DNA from: Isoetes taiwanensis
Taxonomy: Eukaryota > Streptophyta > Lycopodiopsida > Isoetales > Isoetaceae
Length of the DNA stretch: 64,000 nt
Direction of reading: 5' to 3'
Assembly: GCA_021234155.1 (NCBI GenBank)
Contig: JAJEKV010000002.1
Coordinates: 42,895,203 to 42,959,202, forward strand
Part shown: one piece after another, positions 34,781 through 43,993 of the stretch
Position numbering within the stretch: the stretch's first letter is position 1
How the letters are laid out: the number at the start of each line of letters is the position of its first letter
Notes under the pieces: generated by a model
Seen by the model: the letters and a program-made list of their open reading frames with translations, nothing else
Told to the model about the DNA's origin: nothing
Database searches by the model: none
Translations under genes and position numbers: made by a program

Positions 34781-35129
34781 TTTTCAGGAAATATTTTGGT
34801 GGGACAAAAGAAGATAAAATGGGACCGGATCAATTTGATGATCAATGCAATGTGCCTTGATCAGTTTGGAGCCAACCCTACGATATCATGGAGATCAGTG
34901 TCGATGCGACTGTTCTTGCTTCCAGAATCTTGACTGCAGAAGACTGCTGATTTGCGAGGCTGTGGATCTTACTGGGCGTTTCAACCCAGCAAAATTCCAG
35001 ACATGCAATTGTCTGTTCTGCCACTTCTGCTCGACTTCCATAGGATTAGGGCGAAAATACTGCCCCTATGGGATATTTCTGACCATTGAACTTGTAACCA
35101 TTTTCCTAGTAGCGAATGCATGCCTATAA
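34781..35129 (+). pseudogene. LINE copy A, Cys-rich 3' segment of ORF2 (or ORF3)
   Basis: After the main frame closes at 34758-34760, a polypyrimidine tract and CAG precede NILVGQKKIKWDRINL, and after a one-base shift the reading is YHGDQCRCDCSC, LLICEAVDLTGRFNPAKFQT, CNCLFCHFC. Copy B has the same segment in one frame. The Cys spacing suggests zinc binding. Its translation route is unclear. Confidence 0.6.
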
Positions 35130-35272
35130 CATATGCATTCCCAGAAACTCATATACATTTTTTGAGACTTAGAGAATGCATACATATATTATTTGCATTC
35201 TCGAAACTTTTTGTACCTACCCTCTCTATATTAATATATATATACTAAGCCTTCAATAAAAAAAAAATAAAG

Positions 35273-35289
35273 AGATTGATAATCAATAT
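35273..35289. repeat. Right target-site duplication of LINE copy A
   Basis: GAGATTGATAATCAATA, identical to 28790-28806. The sequence beyond it reads QYANDTFLFLRVDEKNL across the duplication, an older LINE reverse-transcriptase scrap. Confidence 0.95.
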
Positions 35290-35395
35290 GCAAATGACAC
35301 TTTCCTTTTCTTGAGGGTAGATGAGAAAAATTTGTAGAATGCCATTTCCTTGCTATTCTAGAATGGGACTCGCATGAAACCAACAAACCGCCCGA

Positions 35396-36013
35396 CTTAG
35401 ACTTGCTTCTCATTCATCTCAGCAGATTTTCTATAATGGTGGATAGTGGGTAGCCGCACACATGCGAACTACCCATAAAAAATAAAGGGAAAATCCAATT
35501 ATATCATTTGGACCCCAACAAAATACAATGCTAATAGAGACTGGGCTAGTGTACCTGCCGAAAGCTTATCACCGGGATTAAAAAACCCCGCCCTTTCGGG
35601 TTTTCGAGGAAAAACCCTAGTGATAAGCCTTCGGCAAGGGGCTTGGACAAACGTAAGGCATAAAAATCGCTCCCCAAAACCCACGAATGGAAAAGTCGAA
35701 ACAGATGCCGCTCGCTAACCTGTACCTGCACATCACCAACAAAACAACAAGACAAACCAAACCTCCCAGAGTGGAGGGGCTGATTACGCGCGTGCCACGC
35801 GATAAAAATACAATAACAAAGAAGGGGGGAGGGTGGGTTCAAAGAGAATAAGGTGCTGGAGAGAGAAGAGGAAGCGATGAAATGAGAAGTCGGGCGTAAA
35901 CGCCCTAAAATAGCGAACTCCCAACTGTAATCCGCATGCGCCGCCCGCATGCATGCAAAACATGCATGCTCGTCCCATTCTAGAATGGCGATCCGATGTC
36001 TCGGATCGATGGG
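35396..36013 (-). mobile_element. Non-autonomous LINE-related repeat, copy A (618 bp)
   Basis: Flanked by identical 41-bp direct repeats (35355-35395 and 36014-36054, beginning ATTCTAGAATGGGACTCG). Read on the minus strand it begins CCCATCGATCCGAGACATCG, has no open frame, and near its 3' side carries the LINE-type hairpin at 35634-35557. Its length and sequence match the repeat at 52812-53396 throughout. No pol III boxes are evident, so a deletion derivative of a LINE or a pol II-driven SINE-like unit is more likely than a tRNA-SINE. Confidence 0.75.
35557..35634 (-). other. LINE-type 3' hairpin in non-autonomous copy A
   Basis: GCCGAAAGCTTATCAC (35557-35572) and GTGATAAGCCTTCGGC (35619-35634) pair over 16 positions with one mismatch; an inner arm AAAACCCGAAAGGGCG is shared with the LINE hairpins. 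Confidence 0.8.
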
Positions 36014-36054
36014 ATTCTAGAATGGGACTCGCATGAAACCAACAAACCGCCCGA

Positions 36055-36374
36055 ATACCAAAGGACTTCCTTAACAAACTAGGATCGAGGACGAAGGTCA
36101 CAGGATGAAGGCTAAAGGCCGAGAACGAACAACACGAAAGAAACGCCAAATTGGCCAAACCAGGCAGGAAGAAGCCCCTCCCCTGCCTGGAAACAATTCA
36201 AAGAGAATAAGGTACTGCTGAGAGAGAAGAGGAAGCGCCGATGAGAAGTCGAAGCAGAAACGCGCCTAAAATAGCGAACTCCCAACCAGAACGGGCATGC
36301 GCCGCCCGCATGCATGCAAAACATGCATGCTCGTCCCATTCTAGAATGGCGATCCGATGTCTCGGATCGATGGG
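36055..36374 (-). mobile_element. Non-autonomous repeat, partial copy adjoining copy A
   Basis: 36229-36374 is near-identical to 35868-36013 (shared AACATGCATGCTCGTCCCAT and GATCCGATGTCTCGGATCGA), and 36197-36228 matches 35833-35867. The part toward 36055 diverges. Copy A seems to have inserted into this older copy, producing the 41-bp flanking duplication. Confidence 0.65.
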
Positions 36375-36375
36375 A

Positions 36376-36520
36376 GACTCTTTTTCCCTGGCATCTGGTA
36401 TCTTTTTTGGTTGGCAGAAGTGTACATTAATATGGGCATTGGACTCTCCAGTTCCACCAAGTATAACTGTGTTTCTATGGAAGGTTCTTTCCCATGGTAA
36501 AGCAACCAAACTTCTTGATC
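36376..36520 (+). pseudogene. LINE zf-RVT-like scrap
   Basis: Reads FFGWQKCTLIWALDSPVPPS then ITVFLWKVLSHGKATKLLDL, which follows the W-x5-P-x-K-x-x-x-F-x-W pattern of the region after LINE reverse transcriptase. Short and without neighbours, so only tentative. Confidence 0.4.
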
Positions 36521-36524
36521 TCTA

Positions 36525-36628
36525 TACGGGTTCACCTAAGGTTTTAGAATATGTAATGCGAAGACTTGAACCCCCATCAAAATAATCTAATATCCTAATA
36601 TGAATGCTTTAACCAATGCAACCAGCAA
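36525..36628 (-). mobile_element. tRNA-derived SINE-like sequence
   Basis: Minus strand GCATTGGTTAAAGCATTC (A-box-like) and GGGGGTTCAAGTCTTC (B box) are spaced as in tRNA genes; the following GCATTACATATTCTAAAACC body is related to the sequence just left of LINE copy A (28745-28785). Confidence 0.5.
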
Positions 36629-36929
36629 GCTAATTCGCTTATTTTTTCTCTTGAATCTATATTTTTTTTTAATAATAACCCATTCAATTGCACTAGGGTA
36701 TACATGCTTATGTTAAAGTGGTGCATTTGATTCAAATTGTATGTTAGCATTTATTTAATTGAGACATTGAGTTTATTTTAAGGTAACTGGATTGTTTCTG
36801 GTTAGACATTAAACCACCTTGAATTCATTTAGCATGTGTATCTCGGGATAGAATTTAATGCCCTACATCAACAACACAAACAATTAATAATGCTAGAATA
36901 AGTTCAATTGACAATACAACAACAAATGC
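36629..36929. other. AT-rich spacer, nothing recognised
   Basis: No open frame and no repeat structure that I can identify. Confidence 0.4.
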
Positions 36930-37503
36930 AAACGGGGTTAAATTGTGTTGTTATTCTTCATGATGCATCAGTTCCTGGATTCGAAATTAGGGGGCTTCAT
37001 CCCTGAAAAATCCGGCAATTTAAAAAAAAAATTGATAACTAAAAAAAAATTGCATGAGCCCATGCAGATTAATCGTGTAATTCGAGGGCCCTTGTCTGTT
37101 GCTGAGAAGCAGCGTCAGAGAGAGGCCAATCTTTGCCTCTATTATGGAGGAGCTGATCATATCGCCGTGAATGCTATGTGAAGTGCTAAAATCAGTGGGT
37201 AAACTTCAGGGGCTGATCCAAGTAGTAGGAGTCTCTTATCGGCTGGCCGTCATCTCTCAAACTCCTTCCACACTTCATGACAGGTTTATTCCATCAAATA
37301 AGGTCAGTAAGGAATTTTTTATTTCTATATCATTGGAATCAGAGGTGCTTTATGGATAGTGAGTTTGCTACTAAGCACGATGTCCCTAGAATCAAGGTTG
37401 AGCATCCTAGTTCTATCAGTATTATTGATGGACATGAGATCTCCTCGGGCGCAGCCATAGAATGTGCGGTACCTCTTCAGGTTTTATTCGAGGGAGCTTC
37501 AAG
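36930..37503 (+). pseudogene. Ty3/gypsy gag zinc-knuckle and protease remnant
   Basis: Reads GPLSVAEKQRQREANLCLYY then GGADHIAVN (about 37085-37180), a CCHC knuckle in which two of the four ligands are lost, followed after shifts by ISLESEVLYG and FMDSEFATKHDVPRIKVEHP, ECAVPLQVLFEG, the gypsy retropepsin region with the D-S-G triad deleted. It stops abruptly where LINE copy B begins. Confidence 0.7.
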
Positions 37504-37570
37504 TTCTGGACTCACAATCACCTTACAGCAATAGGAGGCTGTCTGGGGGAGGTTATTGATATCTCTATTC

Positions 37571-39142
37571 AACCATCATTCATTTAAATTTAAGAATATG
37601 TCTTAATATTGGGAATTTTAAATTTTTTCTATTTCTGGCCCATCCGTCCTTTTCCCCCGCTTTTTGTCCCGTCCGTCGTTCCCCCCTTTTTATCCCGCCT
37701 ATTTTTTCATTCGTCTCTCCTCCTCCGCTTTTTTCTTTCCGCCTTTTTCTTTTCCGCTTTCCCTCATTTATTTATTTTCAACGCAGTGCAATGTCCCTAC
37801 GCCCTTCTTCCCCTTTTATTTTTTTCAACGCCCTTCTTCTCCTATTATTTTTCTCTGCAGGTCCGGTCGGCTTCTTCTTCCGGCCGGCTTCTTTCGGCTA
37901 CTTCTTCTTCTCTACAGGTCCGGCCGGCTTCTTTCGGCTGCTTCTTCTTCCAGCTTCTTTCGGCTTCTTCTTCTTCCAGTTTCTTTCGGCTATGTTTTCT
38001 GCAAAAGCTATGTTCTCTGCAGGGGTTTCTGAACTACAGCATGCATTTACCAGTTTGTAGCTTTTCTACAGAGTTTGCCTTTAAATGAATCAGCCCGGCT
38101 CTCTTCTAGGGTAAGGATTCAAAATCAAAGCTTGGCCCCAATTTTGGAACCCGAATCACGATTTTTCTTGGTTGCACAGAATCAACTCACTGCACATCTT
38201 CACAAAGTCGATTTGTAGCCATCAATCCGAATCTATACTCCTTGATTGAGGTAAAAATGTTTGGAATTGAATCATTTGTTAGTACCTGCTGTTCGTAGGA
38301 AAGAGATCTTCCTAGTAGCTAGGAGATTCTGAAGCTTCAGGCAAATGCAAAATGGTCATGGCAGGTGAAGAATGCACAAATTTGTCACAGATAGTCTTGA
38401 TCATTCAAAAAATATTTCATCTTGCTGCATAAGGGCCAAAACATGCATGACTTTTTGCTGAGCAACTTCGGATTTCAGTGGGAGCTCAAAGCTAGGAATC
38501 ATAAGTTTTTGGTCACACAAGACTTGACTTTTAACTTCAAATCGCGCCTGGGGCAGTTTGGATTAGTCCTCCGATATAATTCTTATAAATTTTTGTCAGT
38601 TTGAACAGTATTATTATTCTTCTGTATAAATGTTTTAGATCTATTTTTGAAATCCAAGCTTTAATTTCGGAGTTCAACAACTTGGACTTCACTTTTAAAT
38701 AGCGCCAAGCGCGATTTGGGTGTCTTGCTTTTTGTAATATTTGTCATTTTTAAGTAATTTGTATGAGTATTACTTAACATGTTGAAGCTTTATTTGCCAA
38801 ATTTTTGTCCTTTTTTAAGCAATTTGTAGAGTAGTTGCTATATATAATATACTAGAGTAATGAAATATAGTTGTTATTATACTCCACAGATTTCATAGTT
38901 GTCCGTATATGTATTGAAAATGTGCACTTTTTTAGTTGTTCATGTCGTCCACGTTAAGGTGATAATGTCCTTAAATTTCATCATATTTTACAATGTTTTG
39001 CAAATTCAGCACAATATGCACGTGCACAGGCATAAAATGAACACACTCCAAAAACATGTTTACAGGCCTAAAAAGGCCGCTAGTAAGCTTATACGGCGCG
39101 ATTTTGGAATAGACATAATCCCAATTTCAATGAATGATGGTT
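37571..39142. mobile_element. Non-autonomous DNA transposon in LINE copy B (1,572 bp)
   Basis: Ends are inverted: AACCATCATTCATT (37571-37584) and AATGAATGATGGTT (39129-39142), with weaker pairing over about 30 bp (ATGTCT further in). It is flanked by ATTC on both sides (37567-37570, 39143-39146). Removing the insert and one ATTC restores the ORF1 reading DISIPQTDFPS found in copy A as HISIPQTDFPS. The inside has a pyrimidine-rich tract (37620-38030) and no transposase. A 4-bp duplication fits several superfamilies, so none is assigned. Confidence 0.88.
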
Positions 39143-39146
39143 ATTC

Positions 39147-39776
39147 CTCAAACCGACTTCCCCTCTATCTGCATTTTGAAAGGGGAGAAATTCATTGGCA
39201 CCAGAATTGATGAAGACATCTTTCTAGATGTTGTTATCAAGTACTCCAAAATTCCCGTCATGAAGGAATATAAGGAAGATAAAGCTCCCCCTGATAAAGG
39301 AAAGGCCCCAATGTACCCCCCCCTAAAAGGTTTGGGTTCAGAAAAAACCTAACAGCAGCAAGAAAGAGGGAGAGGAAGATTTTTGCAAAAATGGGGAAAC
39401 TAGCAAACAAAAGGATGATGATCCCATAAACATCATTCCCCTTATGATTTGCTGTGCTAACAATGTGATTATTGAAAAAATTGAAGATATCAAGGCAAAT
39501 AATGTGATCATTGAGGAAATTGAAGAGATTAAGGAAGACAAAGCCTTAGCTATAACAGGAGAAGCTTTGGAAGAAATCCACTATGTTTATGACAGTGACC
39601 ATTCCGAACAGCACTTCTTAGAACAGGTAATTGAAAGAGACTTAGACAAAGAAGAAGAAAAAGGATCTTGGGAATTGATCACATCCAATAGAAAAAAGAG
39701 AAATAAAAAACAAACCTTTGAAGTCTCAAGGAGAAGTTCAAGGGTCCAAAAAAAAACTGATTTTTATGGATATTAA
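39147..39776 (+). pseudogene. LINE copy B ORF1, C-terminal part
   Basis: PQTDFPSICILKGEKF, GTRIDEDIFLDVVIKYSKIP, then after a shift an acidic tail with repeated NNVIIEEIEEIKE-type units and the basic end VSRRSSRVQKKTDFYGY, aligned to copy A throughout. Closes with TAA at 39774-39776, overlapping the ORF2 start by 11 bases. Confidence 0.8.
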
Positions 39777-42700
39777 CTTCAGATGTGTCTCCAAGGTATT
39801 AATTCGAATGTCAAACGAGATAGGCTAAAGGTTTGTATTTCCTCCATTAATGCTGATATGATCTTTTTCCAGGAACATAAGCTTCATGATGATGATTTTG
39901 AGAGACTTATTGCTAACACTCTTCCCCCTAGTTTTAGACTTTGGGCTATCAGGGCAAATAATAGTTCTGCAGGTATTTCTATAGCTTGGAAAAACAGTTT
40001 AAATATCTCCAACATTCAGATGATGCATGGCAACTGTGGAGATGGCAAATTCTCCATGGAGATCTCGGAACCAAAAGGTTTGCTTTTGTTAACATTTATG
40101 CTCATAATCAGCCTGGTGAGAGAAGTCCTATGTGAAATACAATTAGAAATAGCTTAGCTAATATTCCTTATGACAACTGCATTCTTGCTGGTGACTTTAA
40201 CATGGTCACTCATGATTTTATGAGGAGTACTAATTTTAGACCTCTCCTCAATCAAGAGTAGAATTCTTGGGGGCACTTAATCTCCATGCATGATCTTAAA
40301 CTGGTTAGAACCCAACCAAATACTTTCAGCTGGTTCAATCAGAGAATTGATGACCCTATCCACTGCCTTCATGACCGTTTCTATGTCAGTGAGAATCTTT
40401 GGAACAATTGTGACAGGGTTTCCAATTTAAATGGCTATACAATCTCTGATCACTTTCCCCAGTTGCTGGAAATAAGAGGGGATACTTCAAATGCCAAGAG
40501 AAAATCCTACTTCAAGTTAAATGTCTCACTTCTTGATCAGACCACCTTTCTTCATGAGTTTGAACAGGTTTATAGGAAGACCCCTAAGCCTAGAAATCAG
40601 TTTGGATGGATGGAATGGTGGGTGAGAACTGCAAAAAATATAAAAAATTGGCTCAAAGACTGGGGCAAGCAAATTTACATTCAAGAAAAGCAGCATCTGA
40701 TGGATTTGAGAACTCAGCTCCAGCAAACTCCCTTGGATCAGCAAGAGAATATAAAAATTCAGGTTGAAAGAGAGGAACTCAAAATTGCAAAAGGATGGCA
40801 GCTAAAAGCAAAAATTAGGGAACTTAAGGATGATGAGAGGAGTAACTCCAAGTATTTCTTCATCAAGGCCAAAGGGAGAATCAAGAGAAATCATATCTAT
40901 AGTGTAAAGGTCAATGGCAATCCCATCTTTGAGGACAAAGACCTTAAACAGGCTGCTACTGATCATTTTATGAGAATAATGGGAACCTCTCCTACTGATA
41001 TGGAAGAGGATATTGACAACTTCATTCAGATTCAAAGATCTATTCAAGATGAGCAGAATGAAAGCATGAAAGCTCCTTTTACCATTGAAGAATTGTGGGC
41101 AAACGTATCAGGTATGGAAAATGGTAAGACTCCGGGTCCTGATGGCCTCCCAGTCGAATTTTTAAAAAAAACTTGGAATATTATTGGAAATGATGTTACT
41201 AATGTGTGCAATGAATTCTTACTTCTCAGGAATCTAGATTGCAGAATTAATACCAGCTTTATTTCCTTGATTCCTAAAATAGATGAGCCTGAAACTTTCT
41301 CTGATTTCAGACCTATATCCCTCACCAATGTTATCTACAAAATCATCTCTGCTACCATAGCCTCTAGACTGAAACCTATTCTGGATCTTACCATCTCCAA
41401 CACCCAAAGTGCTTACCTAAAGGATAGATCCATTTTAGATAATGTAGCCACTGCTATCATAGGTATGCATTGGGCCAAAGAAACTAAACAGGACATTGCC
41501 TTGCTCAAACTGGATATTACTAAGGCTTTTGACACGGTCAGCTGGAATTTCCTCTTCAAATGTTGTCAAAAGATGGGGTTCTCCCAAGAAGTGATAAGTA
41601 TTTTTCAAGCCATTCTTTACAACTCAAGATCTTCTGTCCTGATCAATGGAGAATGCAGCCCTTTCTTTGAGATAAAGAGAGGTGTCAAGCAAGGTTGTCC
41701 TCTTGCCCCTTTTCTTTTCCTTATAATTATGGAAGCCTTGAATTGTGCCTTCAAAAAAGCTGACCAGGAGAAGAGAATTGTGGGACTTAAGCTCCCTGGT
41801 AATCAAGATGCATGTTTCTTCCTTAATGCTCACTTTGCAGATGACACTTTTCTTTTTGTCACTATGGAAGAGAACTCCATCACAAACACTCAAACTGTTC
41901 TCCAAGATTTTGGTAACTGTTCGGGATGTAAAATCAACCCTCTCAAGTCCAAGCTCATTGCAAGAAATCAGGTAAAGGGGCAGCAAACTGCTCAAACCCT
42001 TGGCTGTGAGTATCTCTCTCCAATTACTAAATCCAAAATCTTGGGTATTCCTTTTGCTTTAAGGACTAATGCTAGTGATCTTTGGGGTGACATTATTGAG
42101 AAGTTCCACAGAAAGGCTGATCTTTTAAACAGTAAATATCTGTCCAAAAATGGAAGAGCTATCTTAGCCAATTCTGTCATTTCTTCTTCTCATGTCTACT
42201 AGTCTTCTATCCTTTTAGCTCCTAAAAAGGTCACCTCTAAGCTCCAAGGCATTTTAGGTAGATTTATTGCTAGTGGGGGTAGTAATAGAACCTGGATCCC
42301 AGTTTCCATGAAAGAATGTATGAAGAAAAGGAAGCATGGTGGTCTTGGAGTTCTGGACATTGAGAAACAAGGGATGGCCCTGGCAGCCAAATATATTTAT
42401 AGAGCGGGCCATGATGAAATAAACCACCCTGTGTCAAAGCTTATTAACCATTACCTTGTAAGTGTAAACCCTTTGGGTGGAGAAATGTGAACATGCATCT
42501 CCCTGACAGCTTATTCTTTGAGTTCAAGATTCCCAATAATACTCCTGGTATCATTAAAAAATGGATCAGAGCCTGGAAAGCAGTCAACAGGATGTACTCT
42601 TGGAAGGAGGGACTTTCTAAGGACCAAACAATCTTTTGGAATCCCTCTTTAATTTTAAATAACCCTGACATCTGCTTGGCTATGCATTTTCCTATTCAGT

Positions 42701-43392
42701 GCAGAAAATGGTCAGATAGAGGCATCACTCACATTTCTCATCTTTTCAATGATGGGGGTTTTATAGAATTTCAGAACTCAGTTCTTGCAGACATGGGTGA
42801 AGATCATGAGAGACTTTACCAGGCCATAAGAAGTTGTCTTATTGAGGGAGAATGGCACAACCAAGAAACCCAATGGCATGTTCATGGTAACTCAGGATAT
42901 AGGGTTAAAAATGCCTACAGATTTCTGACAAGGAGCTACACCATCTCTATTCATACCAAATGGGATATCACTGAGGAGAGATGCATGGCAAATCTAAAAT
43001 TCATGTGGAACTCTCCCATTAACCCCAAAATCAAGGCCTTTATGTGGCAACTTTGGCATAAGGCTTTAGCTACCAATGCAAAAAGATATAGATTGAACAT
43101 GGCTGCTTCTAATTTATGTGAGAGATGTTTACAGGAAGCTGAAGATGAAAACCACTTGTTCAAGAACTGTTTATGGGCAGAGTGGGTACTTGAGCTGGCT
43201 GCTGAGGAATTCCAAATTCCCAACCTGTCCTCTACCCCTATGGTTGAAATCCTCTTTCCTAATGATCCTCAGGACTGGAGAATATACATACTCCTCTGGA
43301 GGATCTGGAAAGCAAGGAACTCAATCATTTTTTACCAAGAGATTATCTGGCCAATTGCAGTGATCAAGCAAACCAAATATGATATCTCTTGA
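39766..43392 (+). pseudogene. LINE copy B ORF2: endonuclease, reverse transcriptase, zf-RVT region
   Basis: Endonuclease start lacks the WN of the CVSWNLQG motif through a small deletion; FFQEHKLHDDDFERLIANTL, AGDFNMVTHDFMRSTNF and ISDHFPQLLE follow, with a shift near 40077 and a TAG near 40258. 40286-42202 is one long open frame holding GKTPGPDGLPVEFL, FSDFRPISLTNVIYKIISAT, DITKAFDTVSW, GVKQGCPLAPFLF and FADDTFLF (all key residues present). It closes with TAG at 42200-42202 and continues open in the same frame (SSILLAPKKVTSKLQGILGR). A shift at about 42487 leads into MWNSPINPKIKAFMWQLWHK and the zinc motif LCERCLQEAEDENHLFKNCL, ending TGA 43390-43392. Confidence 0.9.
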
Positions 43393-43445
43393 ATAAGAGA
43401 GATTTTCTCAATTCACTAACTATCTTTTGTTTTCTCTGAATTATA

Positions 43446-43769
43446 GGTAACATTCTTATTGGACAAAAGAAGCTGAATTGGAGTCGGATTAATCTTGGGG
43501 TAAACTCCATGTGGCTGGACCAATTTGGAGCCACCCCAACAGCCTACCATGGAGATTACTGTCATTGTGACTGTTCGTGCATTCAAAGCTTGGACGCCAG
43601 AAGAGCACTCATATGTGAAGCAGTAGACCACACAGGTCGTTTCAACCCGGCTAAATGTCAGATATGTAGCTGCCCGTACTGCTCATTCATCTCTGCAACC
43701 AAAGGCATGGGTCGAAAGGACAAAAGGAAAGTTGGAGAAGCATCTGGATCTGCTAATCCAGATGCCTGA
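43446..43769 (+). CDS. LINE copy B Cys-rich C-terminal segment
   Basis: Open from GNILIGQKKLNWSRINLGVN through MWLDQFGATPTAYHGDYCHC, DCSC, ALICEAVDHTGRFNPAKCQI, CSCPYCSF to a basic tail GRKDKRKVGE; TGA at 43767-43769. It is separated from the end of the main ORF2 frame by about 55 bases that end in a pyrimidine-rich tract and TATAG. Copy A keeps the same protein segment, which argues it was under selection when the family was active. The first in-frame ATG is at 43509, so it is either a spliced or frameshifted C-terminus of ORF2 or a short third ORF. Confidence 0.6.
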   Translation, partial: GNILIGQKKLNWSRINLGVNSMWLDQFGATPTAYHGDYCHCDCSCIQSLDARRALICEAVDHTGRFNPAKCQICSCPYCSFISATKGMGRKDKRKVGEASGSANPDA

Positions 43770-43993
43770 GATCAGACTTTTGACAAAACTATATTCTAGA
43801 TCATTTCAGTTTTAAGTCTCATATGACACTGAAGTATAACTTAAGTCTTAGATTTTTTCCAGAATCTATAAGCTAGATCAAAGGGTTAATCACTTCCCAG
43901 GATAAAAAAAGTTGACTTTTTGTACTCATATATACATATGTACCTCTATGTATAACTTATTAATACAAATATAGCCTTCAATCAAAAAAAAAA

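Larger units (their letters stand above)
28807..35272 (+). mobile_element. Complete-ended LINE, copy A (6,466 bp)
   Basis: Non-LTR retrotransposon of L1-like layout: 5' UTR (28807-29267), ORF1, overlapping ORF2 with endonuclease, reverse transcriptase and zf-RVT-type region, a Cys-rich end, 3' UTR and a short A-rich tail (CCTTCAATAAAAAAAAAATA). A perfect 17-bp target-site duplication shows it is not 5'-truncated. The 5' UTR has a hairpin with CCTGGCGC/GCGCCAGG arms at about 28859-28883. Relative to copy B it has lost about 130 bp of the endonuclease (at about 31425), and ORF1 and ORF2 both carry shifts and stops, so it is inactive. Confidence 0.93.
37504..43993 (+). mobile_element. 5'-truncated LINE, copy B, interrupted by a DNA transposon
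   Basis: Same family as copy A. It begins inside ORF1 (FWTHNHLTAIGGCLGEVIDI), is split at 37571-39142, resumes with PQTDFPSICILKGEKF and runs through ORF2 to a tail TAGCCTTCAATC plus A12 ending about 43993. No target duplication was found. It lies between a plus-strand gypsy remnant and a minus-strand gypsy element that is cut at the LINE tail, so the locus was rearranged at or after insertion. Confidence 0.88.

Noticed and set aside
35396-36013. LTR pair or unequal-crossover duplication as the source of the 41-bp repeats
   Set aside because: The interval matches an independent copy at 52.8 kb nearly end to end, and the sequences beside the two 41-bp repeats are unrelated, so insertion fits better.
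37609-38088. Phe/Ser/Leu-rich open frame of 159 codons inside the DNA transposon
   Set aside because: It comes from a pyrimidine-rich tract that keeps all three plus frames open; there is no domain and no transposase motif.
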